Assembly (NCBI GenBank): GCA_000961805.1 | Contig: LADV01000235.1 | Span: forward strand, 1-7,653 | Length of the DNA stretch: 7,653 nt | Direction: 5' to 3' | Source: Peptococcaceae bacterium BRH_c23 | Lineage (GTDB): Bacteria > Bacillota_B > Desulfitobacteriia > Desulfitobacteriales > Desulfitobacteriaceae | Shown: positions 1-5,455 of the stretch, piece after piece | Layout of the letters: the number at the start of each line of letters is the position of its first letter | Numbering within the stretch: the stretch's first letter is position 1 | The notes under the pieces: generated by a model | Databases searched by the model: none | Told to the model about the DNA's origin: nothing | The model's input: only the letters and a program-made list of their open reading frames with translations | Position numbers and translations under genes: made by a program

Positions 1-649
1 TATTATCCGGCTTGGTATAGTCAACTTTGACAGCTACATTATCTTTAGGCGTCTGATTTTTATAGTTAAAGGAAAATCTATCCAACCCTTTAGAATCTTT
101 CCCAGTCACACTTGCAGCTGGAGTCGTGACAAAATTACTAGCGTTTTTCGGGGCTACAATGTTTAAATCCAAGTTATCTATATCATCTGTCGGAAAAAAT
201 ATGTAGTTAAACGTCTTGTTTGGAGCAGACGAACCATTATCGTAATAAAATTCTAAATAGGCCGGATACTTCTGGTTAGGAGCGATGTCTTTGGTAATTT
301 TCCAACTGAGCTTCACTTTGTTATCGCCTAGATCCTGAGTGGTATACGGCTGGCAGTCATGACCCCCCTGGGCAGTAATTTCACAGGCCATACCTACTTC
401 CGCTCCCTTAGGGATGATAAAGGAAATAAGGGTGTCTTTCTTAATAGTATCTGTCCCAGGATTAATGAAGTCCCCTTGATAAATTACTAACGTTCTTGGG
501 TCATCATATTCTGGTTTGACATCCACTTGAAAGTTTGTGGCTTTTAGACTGCCACTCTCTGCCCACGCGACATTGGGGCTTAGATAACTTATACTTAAGC
601 TTAGGAGAAGCAAAACTATCGTTATAAGCAACTTTGTATTTCTTTTCAC
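1..649 (-). CDS. Secreted protein of unknown function, 3' end outside window
   Basis: This reading frame is open from a GTG at 649 to the window edge, giving 216 residues. It starts (M)KRNTKLLITIVLLLLSLS and has a typical Sec signal peptide: basic N-terminus, leucine-rich core to about residue 25, and a likely cleavage site after AWA near residue 31. An AGGGAG ribosome site lies about 10 nt upstream of the GTG. The mature part is rich in beta-forming, Asn/Asp/Thr/Lys segments and looks like an extracellular beta-sandwich, but I recognise no named family. It has two cysteines in the segment GMACEITAQGGHDCQPY, which could form a disulfide or bind something. It follows the CCGG small-protein gene on the same strand but seems to have its own promoter and a hairpin in between. 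Its C-terminus is unseen, so anchoring (LPXTG, transmembrane) cannot be judged. Confidence 0.8.
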   Translation of the reverse strand, partial: MKRNTKLLITIVLLLLSLSISYLSPNVAWAESGSLKATNFQVDVKPEYDDPRTLVIYQGDFINPGTDTIKKDTLISFIIPKGAEVGMACEITAQGGHDCQPYTTQDLGDNKVKLSWKITKDIAPNQKYPAYLEFYYDNGSSAPNKTFNYIFFPTDDIDNLDLNIVAPKNASNFVTTPAASVTGKDSKGLDRFSFNYKNQTPKDNVAVKVDYTKPDN

Positions 650-700
650 TTTTTAATCTCTCCCTTGTGTTGTGAAGTTGTCTAATCGTTAATGTCCCAG

Positions 701-706
701 ATTATA
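701..706 (-). promoter_or_regulatory. Candidate -10 box for the secreted-protein gene
   Basis: A perfect TATAAT reads on the minus strand, 52 nt upstream of the GTG at 649. No good -35 hexamer sits 16-18 nt further upstream, so this is either a weak or activator-dependent promoter or a chance match. Confidence 0.35.
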
Positions 707-744
707 ACCTCGATCCGATAGATGTGGCTTAAACTCAGGGAAAG

Positions 745-769
745 AGGGATAGGTGGCTACCCTATCCCT
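745..769 (-). terminator. Hairpin after the CCGG small-protein gene, terminator-like
   Basis: A perfect 9-bp stem (AGGGATAGG / CCTATCCCT) with a 7-nt loop lies about 50 nt past the stop of the small gene at 822. On the minus strand it is followed by CTTTCCC, a poor U-run, so termination may be partial. It is the main recognisable element in the 172-nt gap 650-821, besides the -10 box at 701-706. Confidence 0.4.
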
Positions 770-821
770 AAGTCCAAAAAAGAAATGTTATATAACATAG
801 CATCACGAAAAATGAACTAGC

Positions 822-1013
822 CTATTTACTCTTATGACCACCGCAGCAACCCGCGTCACCTGTACTTTTATTCTGTAGATCTTTCTCAGGACTATCGTGC
901 CGCTGCTCATGTTTCTTCCCACCGCCACAACAACCCGCTCCTGACCGATGCATAAAGAACATTATCGCGATGAACAAGAGAATCCACCAGTTTTGACTAA
1001 TAAATTGCCACAT
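822..1013 (-). CDS. Small membrane protein with two CCGG cysteine motifs
   Basis: This is a 63-residue protein starting MWQFISQNWWILLFIAIMFF. Residues 5-21 form one hydrophobic, Trp-rich membrane segment. It is followed by a soluble charged tail with AGCCGGG (Cys28-Cys29) and AGCCGGH (Cys56-Cys57) plus several His and Lys residues. Paired cysteines beside Gly and His suggest binding of a soft metal or a thiol role at the membrane surface; that is inference. Short membrane proteins with His/Cys/Gly-rich tails do occur in bacterial metal-handling operons. I chose the ATG at 1013 because GGGAGGG lies 7 nt upstream. A longer frame from GTG 1076 (84 residues) has no ribosome site. The promoter at 1190-1243 carries the same regulatory boxes as the 1298-1690 gene, so both are probably controlled by one response regulator. 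Confidence 0.8.
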   Translation of the reverse strand: MWQFISQNWWILLFIAIMFFMHRSGAGCCGGGKKHEQRHDSPEKDLQNKSTGDAGCCGGHKSK

Positions 1014-1020
1014 TTTAATT

Positions 1021-1027
1021 CCCTCCC
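1021..1027 (-). promoter_or_regulatory. Ribosome binding site that fixes the start at 1013
   Basis: GGGAGGG on the minus strand ends 7 nt before the ATG at 1013. It supports the 63-residue form of the CCGG protein over the 84-residue form. Confidence 0.75.
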
Positions 1028-1189
1028 AAAATAATTTATTTCCATTAAACCCACTAAAAAGATAAAACGCGTTCACATACCCAGAGGCAAACGAGGCAGG
1101 AACTTAGCCAATCGTCTCTCCCCTTTGCAAATAACAAAATTCCTACACCCAAGACATTTCTCCCTAGCAACCTTGTCTGACTATCCCTA

Positions 1190-1243
1190 ATAATACTTAC
1201 ACAATCCGACTAAGCTGTGAATGAGTTGTGAATTTCTTATGAA
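1190..1243 (-). promoter_or_regulatory. Response-regulator-type promoter of the CCGG gene: three 11-bp direct repeats plus -10
   Basis: Read on the plus strand, the boxes CTGTGAA (1215-1221), TTGTGAA (1226-1232) and TTATGAA (1237-1243) recur every 11 bp, one DNA turn. On the minus strand they read TTCATAA, TTCACAA, TTCACAG, then 19 nt, then a -10 hexamer TATTAT at 1195-1190. The last box overlaps where a -35 would be, the usual layout for activation by OmpR/PhoB-family regulators. The predicted transcript start near 1183 leaves a leader of about 170 nt before the gene; I found no convincing small ORF in it. This element and the leader account for most of the 284-nt gap 1014-1297. Confidence 0.65.
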
Positions 1244-1257
1244 CAAAAAAACTTTTT

Positions 1258-1281
1258 TTTGTCTAATTTGTTCTAGACAAA
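1258..1281. repeat. Inverted repeat after the multi-pass membrane protein gene
   Basis: TTTGTCTA and TAGACAAA form a perfect 8-bp stem around an 8-nt loop, 17 nt past the stop codon at 1298. On the minus strand an A-run, not a U-run, follows directly, with T7 only further on. It may be a weak terminator or mRNA-end hairpin. Confidence 0.35.
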
Positions 1282-1297
1282 CAGGGGCCAATGCACA

Positions 1298-1690
1298 TTA
1301 ATGCCCGTGGATATCTTTCTGTTGCTGTTGCTGAGATGGTGGGATGACGGCTGAGATCGCTTGAGGCAAGGATGTAATAACCAAAATAATCGAGATAATG
1401 GAAGATATAAGATACACCCACGCAGCAGGACGGTCATTACTCCACTTACGTTTAGCAACGCGAATAAACCACGCTGAAATGACAAGGGAAACTAGTAAAA
1501 AGATAATCTTTGTTGACGGAGACAGCGATAATAGACCTGAGCTTAGAGTGGTTAGACCCAATGCGATCAAAAGAGTATGAACCCAGTGGTGCGAAGAAGC
1601 TATAATTGCAAACAGAACTGAACCAATCGCTTTAATTATGCCTCTATCCTTTTTTACTTTTACGTCCTGAACTACTTCGCTTTTGCTCAT
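1298..1690 (-). CDS. Small multi-pass membrane protein, unknown function
   Basis: This 130-residue protein has a short charged N-terminus (MSKSEVVQDVKVKKDRG). Hydrophobic segments lie at about residues 20-52 (long, with a HHWVH cluster early on, possibly two short helices), 60-78 and 88-108. The C-terminal tail is PPSQQQQQKDIHGH, with five glutamines and a His-Gly-His end. I do not recognise a family. The HHWVH motif and His-containing tail hint at metal contact, but this is speculation. The start at ATG 1690 is well supported by AGGAGG 7-8 nt upstream. The gene lies directly downstream of the histidine kinase on the same strand but has its own promoter (1723-1776) with boxes matching those before the CCGG gene. 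It is therefore more likely a target of the two-component pathway than merely an operon partner. Confidence 0.8.
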   Translation of the reverse strand: MSKSEVVQDVKVKKDRGIIKAIGSVLFAIIASSHHWVHTLLIALGLTTLSSGLLSLSPSTKIIFLLVSLVISAWFIRVAKRKWSNDRPAAWVYLISSIISIILVITSLPQAISAVIPPSQQQQQKDIHGH

Positions 1691-1722
1691 ATGTGACCCT
1701 CCTAAGTAACTTCTATGAGCTC

Positions 1723-1776
1723 AGTATAACTATTTGATTCGATTAACTCATGAAAAAGTTATGAATTTCTCATGAA
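1723..1776 (-). promoter_or_regulatory. Response-regulator-type promoter of the membrane protein gene: three 11-bp direct repeats plus -10
   Basis: On the plus strand TCATGAA (1748-1754), TTATGAA (1759-1765) and TCATGAA (1770-1776) recur with an exact 11-bp period. On the minus strand these are TTCATGA, TTCATAA, TTCATGA, followed after 19 nt by a -10 hexamer TATACT (1728-1723). The -10 lies 32 nt upstream of the ATG at 1690. The array begins 2 nt after the kinase stop codon (1779-1781). The third box overlaps the -35 position, as expected for activation by an OmpR/PhoB-type dimer array. No consensus -35 is visible, which fits activator dependence. Confidence 0.7.
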
Positions 1777-1778
1777 AA

Positions 1779-3272
1779 TTACCGCATCACCATTTCCTTT
1801 GGCAAGATAATTGTAAATATTGTTCCTTCACCAAGTTTACTCCAGACACTGATGTGGCCCCCATGGGTTTCGATAATTCTCTTGACAATAGCTAACCCCA
1901 GTCCAGTCCCACCCTGCGATCGACTTCTGGATTTGTCTCCTTTATAAAACCTCTCCCAAATCATCGGTAAATCCTCAGGTGCAATCCCTAGGCCTGAATC
2001 TTTTATTTCAATCAGCACATTATCGGCCTTGTGCCCTATGGTAATTACAATTTCTCCCCCTCTAGGAGTATGGCGGACGGCGTTATCCAAAAGATTGATA
2101 AATACTTGTTTAAGCCTATCACTATCTCCCCAAACAAGCGGAGTTTTTCTGCTAATATGAAATATTAACTTGACTCCTTTTTCTTCAGCCAGCGTGCTAA
2201 AATTGCTTTGCACGGAAGAAGCGAGTAATTTTAAGTCAACATAATTCATTTTAAAATCTTCATATCCCTCCTCCATTTTCTTTAAATCTAAGATATCTGT
2301 GATCAAACGTTTGAGACGTGCAGTTTCCTCATAAATATTATTTAGGTAAGAACTTTTCTCATTTGCATCAACAGCAAGGTCATCCTGTAAAGCTTCTGTA
2401 AAGGCTTGAATAATGCTTAATGGAGTTTTCATTTCATGGGAGAGATTAGAAACGAACTCCCTACGCGTCTGATCTAATCTTTCCAGTTGGGCCAGCTTTT
2501 CCTGGAGTTGACCGGAAAGCGTATTCAAAGAATCGGCCAGAAGACCGACTTCATCAGTAGTGTTAATCGTTATCCGACGGGAAAAATCTCCATTGGCCAT
2601 CGCCAGAGCAACCCGGCTCATGTTGCGTAATGGTTCGAACACCTTCTTAGAAAAGAGAAAACTGAGCGTAATGGCAAGGCCGAGCCCACCCACTGTTGAA
2701 TAAACTGTGATCGTTTTAAAGACAGCCAGTTGCCCGGCCAATGGTTCGATTGGAACATGGATTACCACTGCACCTATCAAACTTTGGGGATCCGTCACCG
2801 GAACCCCTACCGTAAGAACCTGGGTATTGAAGAAGGGGTTATTTCCCTTGTGAAAAACCGTTTCTCCACTCAACAGCTCTTTTATATCATCTTTAGTTAG
2901 AGGACTATAAGTAGGATTAATAGGTACTAAAGATGTGTCTTTGGTACTTTTAGCAAAACCCTCAGATGATTGGACAATTCCCTTCTTATCATAGACCATG
3001 ATATTTCCTTCAATAAAATCAGAGGCCATTTTTACTTTAAGATCCATCGCCTGACTGTCATTTTCAGTGCTAGTAAAGTTAGCCACCTTTCTAGCTAAAG
3101 ACGTTAATTGTCTGAATTGTACATCGTAGTAAATCTTATCCATAATACTAGTATGAACGATCCCAGCTACCCCAATAACGATTAATGTGAGGATATTTAT
3201 CACTATCCAAAGCTTTGTTACAATGCTGCTTGACTTCATCCTCATCCCCACTTCATCAATCTTCGTCTGCAC
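1779..3272 (-). CDS. Membrane sensor histidine kinase
   Basis: This 497-residue kinase would autophosphorylate on His and pass phosphate to a response regulator. Order of parts: TM1 at about 20-42, an extracellular sensor region to about 183, TM2 at about 187-208, HAMP at about 209-262 (FEPLRNM...GDFSRRI), then HisKA with the H-box SNLSHEMKTPLS (phospho-acceptor His279). The HATPase domain has an N-box (NLLDNAVRHTP, Asn396), G1 (DSGLGI), F-box (WERFYKGDKSRSR) and G2 (GGTGLGLAIVKRI). All catalytic motifs are intact and the length is normal. The extracellular part lacks a recognisable metal motif, so the signal is unknown. The start is uncertain: GTG 3272 has AAGG about 9 nt upstream, while ATGs at 3245 and 3239 have only GGGATGAGG-like sites. 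Unusually, no response regulator gene lies immediately upstream. The boxes just past its stop codon suggest the partner regulator acts next door. Confidence 0.93.
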   Translation of the reverse strand: MQTKIDEVGMRMKSSSIVTKLWIVINILTLIVIGVAGIVHTSIMDKIYYDVQFRQLTSLARKVANFTSTENDSQAMDLKVKMASDFIEGNIMVYDKKGIVQSSEGFAKSTKDTSLVPINPTYSPLTKDDIKELLSGETVFHKGNNPFFNTQVLTVGVPVTDPQSLIGAVVIHVPIEPLAGQLAVFKTITVYSTVGGLGLAITLSFLFSKKVFEPLRNMSRVALAMANGDFSRRITINTTDEVGLLADSLNTLSGQLQEKLAQLERLDQTRREFVSNLSHEMKTPLSIIQAFTEALQDDLAVDANEKSSYLNNIYEETARLKRLITDILDLKKMEEGYEDFKMNYVDLKLLASSVQSNFSTLAEEKGVKLIFHISRKTPLVWGDSDRLKQVFINLLDNAVRHTPRGGEIVITIGHKADNVLIEIKDSGLGIAPEDLPMIWERFYKGDKSRSRSQGGTGLGLAIVKRIIETHGGHISVWSKLGEGTIFTIILPKEMVMR

Positions 3273-3426
3273 TTACATCGACCTTCAACACTGTTTTCCC
3301 TTCCTTTTTACCAAACTGATTCGCTAGAGATAAGTTTTTCCCAGAGCATTAAATTCTAACCTGGTTATAGATTGAACAGTGATTTGACTAGCCACGATAA
3401 TTGATATATATCTAATGGGGTATAAA

Positions 3427-3625
3427 ATGCCCTTTACGACCTTACAGTTGTTATGGGTAAATATTATCATGGACGGACCTCCAGCCTTAATCTTTGGGAT
3501 TAGAACCGCCGAGAGAACATTTGCTGGAAAAACAGCCCATCAAGAGAAATGCTTCTATTGTAACTAAGGACATGCTGTTAAAAATTGTTTCCAACGGTTT
3601 GTTTATTGTAACTGAACTGATTTTA
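3427..3625 (+). pseudogene. Remnant of a PMCA-type calcium P-type ATPase (M6-M7 region)
   Basis: The plus strand reads MPFTTLQLLWVNIIMDGPPAL from 3427. After an extra A at about 3490 it continues in the next frame as GLEPPREHLLEKQPIKRN and on to SIVTKDMLLKIVSNGLFIVT. Deleting that one base gives continuous PPAL-S-LGLEPPRE. WVNIIMDGPPALxLGLEPP is the hallmark M6 and following loop of PMCA/SERCA-like Ca2+-ATPases, where the Asn and Asp are ion ligands; the SNGLFIV part would be M7. The N-terminal and catalytic domains (DKTGT, TGD) and the last helices are absent, so the piece cannot function. Upstream of 3427 the same frame meets a TGA near 3386. Homology fades after about 3625, shortly before a terminator hairpin. 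It lies opposite to all neighbouring genes. Identification is by recognition of motifs, not by a search. Confidence 0.8.
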
Positions 3626-3642
3626 AACGTTGCAGATTTAAT

Positions 3643-3679
3643 GCGCTGGAGAGAAGACATTTTCTCCAACGCATTTTTG
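3643..3679 (+). terminator. Intrinsic terminator after the ATPase remnant
   Basis: GCGCTGGAGA and TCTCCAACGC form a 10-bp stem with a single C-A mismatch and a 10-nt loop (3643-3672), followed by ATTTTTG on the plus strand. It probably ended the former ATPase gene. On the minus strand the mismatch becomes a wobble pair, so the hairpin may also help end the peptidase transcript, which stops 20 nt away, although no U-run follows in that direction. Confidence 0.6.
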
Positions 3680-3691
3680 TTTGTCCATAGG

Positions 3692-4744
3692 TCAAACATC
3701 CAGTCCTACCAGAAAGATACCGATGACCTTACCCCAGATGTCCCAAAATTGACTAACTGGAAGTGGGTTCGTCCCCCGTCCGCATTCCACCGTAAATCCC
3801 GGGCGTCGCCAGTCTTGAATGAACCAGTCCTTGTACCCAGCATCACTTTCGACGTACCGGATAGATTCGTAGCCGCTAACCTCAACGAATCGCTGTACAA
3901 TATAAAGTGATTCAGCCGGTTCTAACCCTCTGTAGCCCCAATAGATTTCTTCTCCTTGTGTATGAAAAGCGATCACTAAGCGAAAATTGTGAGAACGGGT
4001 AAAGTTGGCCATCGCTCTTGATTCCGGTTCTGAGAGGGGCGACGGCCCCGGATAGTCGCGAGGAGCCGGGGCCGTGCCTGCCCGCCTGGCAACTTCAACA
4101 TCCCATCTTGCTGGGAACTGGTCATTCAAGTCAACACCCCGGAGATTAGCTTTCCATCCCCCAAAATCGCTGGAACCTCTATTTATCCTCATGACTGCAT
4201 CATAAAATGGATCCGTTGGCTGAATACCATTTTGCACAAGTTCTACCCCGTCTGGATTTACCATAGGGACAATCCATAAAGATGTTCTCTCAAAGAGATT
4301 CTTTATATTAAAATGTCCAATGTATCGTCCTCCTTGATAGGCTTTAGCATAAACCTCTAAAAACTTCATTAACAGCAACGTTGTTATCCATTCATTGGCA
4401 TGGAATGACCCGTTATAATGAACTTCCTTTTTGCCGTTACCAATCTGAACTGCAGGAATAGAACGTCCTGCCACTGTTTTCCCAATCGTGCTTACTTTAA
4501 TAATGAAAGGATAAAACTTTGACAGGGCATCCAAATCGGACATCATTTCATCATAGCCATAACTCTCTTGAGGGACTACAATGGTTTTACTAGGAACATT
4601 TATTTCCTGCCCAGGCATGATTAGAGATGGATTCTTAATATTGGGATTGGCAGCTAGCAGCACATTAACAGTTAGTCCATATTTCTTAGCAATTTGATAT
4701 AGAGTTTCCCCGCGCTGCACAACATGCTTAATTGTCGGGTTCAT
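3692..4744 (-). CDS. LysM-M14 metallopeptidase, gamma-D-glutamyl-diaminopimelate endopeptidase type
   Basis: This protein of 350 residues probably cleaves the gamma-D-Glu-diaminopimelate bond of peptidoglycan stem peptides. Counting from the ATG at 4744, one LysM peptidoglycan-binding domain spans about residues 6-51 (VVQRGETLYQIAKKYGLT...IMPGQEINVP). The M14 domain follows, with zinc ligands His115 and Glu118 (HANEW), third ligand His261 (AFHTQGE) and catalytic Glu320 (FTVECGRG). In place of the carboxypeptidase A RGVDLNRNFP motif it has RGVDLNDQFP: the Asn is kept but the C-terminal-carboxylate-binding Arg is Asp. This fits the endopeptidase I/YqgT-like branch rather than a true carboxypeptidase. 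There is no signal peptide, so it is likely cytoplasmic, as known for sporulation-linked members of the family. The start is chosen by GGAGGAGG 6 nt upstream of 4744; the ATG at 4750 directly abuts that site. Confidence 0.9.
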   Translation of the reverse strand: MNPTIKHVVQRGETLYQIAKKYGLTVNVLLAANPNIKNPSLIMPGQEINVPSKTIVVPQESYGYDEMMSDLDALSKFYPFIIKVSTIGKTVAGRSIPAVQIGNGKKEVHYNGSFHANEWITTLLLMKFLEVYAKAYQGGRYIGHFNIKNLFERTSLWIVPMVNPDGVELVQNGIQPTDPFYDAVMRINRGSSDFGGWKANLRGVDLNDQFPARWDVEVARRAGTAPAPRDYPGPSPLSEPESRAMANFTRSHNFRLVIAFHTQGEEIYWGYRGLEPAESLYIVQRFVEVSGYESIRYVESDAGYKDWFIQDWRRPGFTVECGRGTNPLPVSQFWDIWGKVIGIFLVGLDV

Positions 4745-4750
4745 AAACAT

Positions 4751-4758
4751 CCTCCTCC
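4751..4758 (-). promoter_or_regulatory. Ribosome binding site that fixes the peptidase start
   Basis: GGAGGAGG on the minus strand has 6 nt spacing to the ATG at 4744 and none to the ATG at 4750, favouring the two-residue shorter product. Confidence 0.75.
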
Positions 4759-4842
4759 AGTAGCATCTTATTCATGCTTTTGAAGAAATGAGTTTATCTA
4801 ACAGGTGTTTTAAAATTGTTATCCAAATATCACGATGGCGCT

Positions 4843-4886
4843 AACAAGAAAAAAGGCCAGCAATAATTTGTATGGCTGACCCTTTT
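4843..4886 (-). terminator. Intrinsic terminator of the surface-protein gene
   Basis: On the minus strand AAAAGGGTCAGC pairs along its whole length with GCTGGCCTTTTT, including G-U wobbles, around a 13-nt loop. It runs into a T-rich tract, TTTTTTCTTG. It begins 23 nt after the stop codon at 4910, which marks 4910 as the original end of the surface-protein gene. On the plus strand the wobbles become mismatches, so it is directional. Confidence 0.8.
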
Positions 4887-4909
4887 CGTTACTTTTACAC
4901 TTTTATCTT

Positions 4910-5455
4910 TTACTGAGCTTCTGGAGTTTCAGGTGTTACCTCTGCTTCTACTACCGTGACACTCACTGTTTCACTCATGGCCTTGTCTGGTGCTTTGGCA
5001 ATGATCGAAAGCTCATCGCCTTCGCCTAGGATTACTCCTTCGTCTAAGGTCACCGTATAGGCACCTGCTTCATCTGCTGTCGCTGTGCCAATGACAGTTT
5101 CGCCTCTCTTGACGCATACAAATGCCCCAGCTTCAGTAGTTCCTGAAATCGTGGAATCTCCAGCTCTGACCGTTCCTGTTACTGTCGGTGCTGTTGTCAG
5201 CTCTAGCGGTGCGGCTACTGTGACACTCGTGGCGTTACTCTCGCTCTTGTCTGGTGCTACGGCAGTTATCGAAAGCACGTCTGCTTCGGCTAGGGTTACT
5301 CCATCGTTTAAAGTCACCATGTAAGTGCCTGTAGTTTCATCAGCTGTCGCTGTGCCAATTTCGATTTCGCTTCTCTTGACACTTACCGTTGCCCCTGCTT
5401 CAGCAGTTCCTAAAATCATAGTTTCTCCAGCACCGACGGTTCCCATGACTGTCGG
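4910..5455 (-). pseudogene. C-terminal part of the surface protein cut off by an in-frame stop (Ig-like repeats 4 and 5)
   Basis: This stretch continues the frame of the large surface protein directly after the TAA at 5458-5456. It encodes two more Ig-like repeats and a short acidic tail, EVTPETPEAQ, then a natural TAA at 4910 and a terminator. The only internal ATG near its start (5446) has no ribosome site; the bases before it are coding sequence of the repeat. It also has no signal peptide, so separate expression is unlikely. I read it as the original C-terminus of the same protein, lost by a point change. Other explanations are a sequencing error, a strain polymorphism, or stop readthrough in the host. 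Confidence 0.75.

Noticed and set aside
1014..1076. Longer N-terminus for the CCGG protein from GTG 1076
   Set aside because: There is no ribosome site there, whereas GGGAGGG precedes the ATG at 1013, and the extra residues would sit before a clean N-terminal membrane segment.
762..1190. Shared 10-mer CTATCCCTAA at 762-771 and 1181-1190
   Set aside because: One copy lies in the hairpin and the other at the predicted transcript start. Two copies of a 10-mer without wider similarity are too weak to interpret.
3256..3349. Short minus-strand frame ending KVDVSADED and overlapping the kinase start by 17 nt
   Set aside because: It is only about 30 codons after a stop, with no start signal and no resemblance to a response-regulator C-terminus. 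It could be the tail of a lost gene but cannot be supported.
3384..3412. TTGACT-17 nt-TATATC promoter-like pair on the plus strand
   Set aside because: It would only transcribe the dead ATPase fragment, and such matches are common in AT-rich DNA. I could not separate it from chance.
3487..3699. A 70-codon minus-strand frame
   Set aside because: It is antisense to the ATPase relic, has no ribosome site and ends within a terminator hairpin.
3494..3910. A 138-codon plus-strand frame starting at TTG
   Set aside because: Only its first 45 or so codons make sense, as the ATPase relic. The rest runs through a terminator and antisense through the peptidase gene, so it is not a gene.
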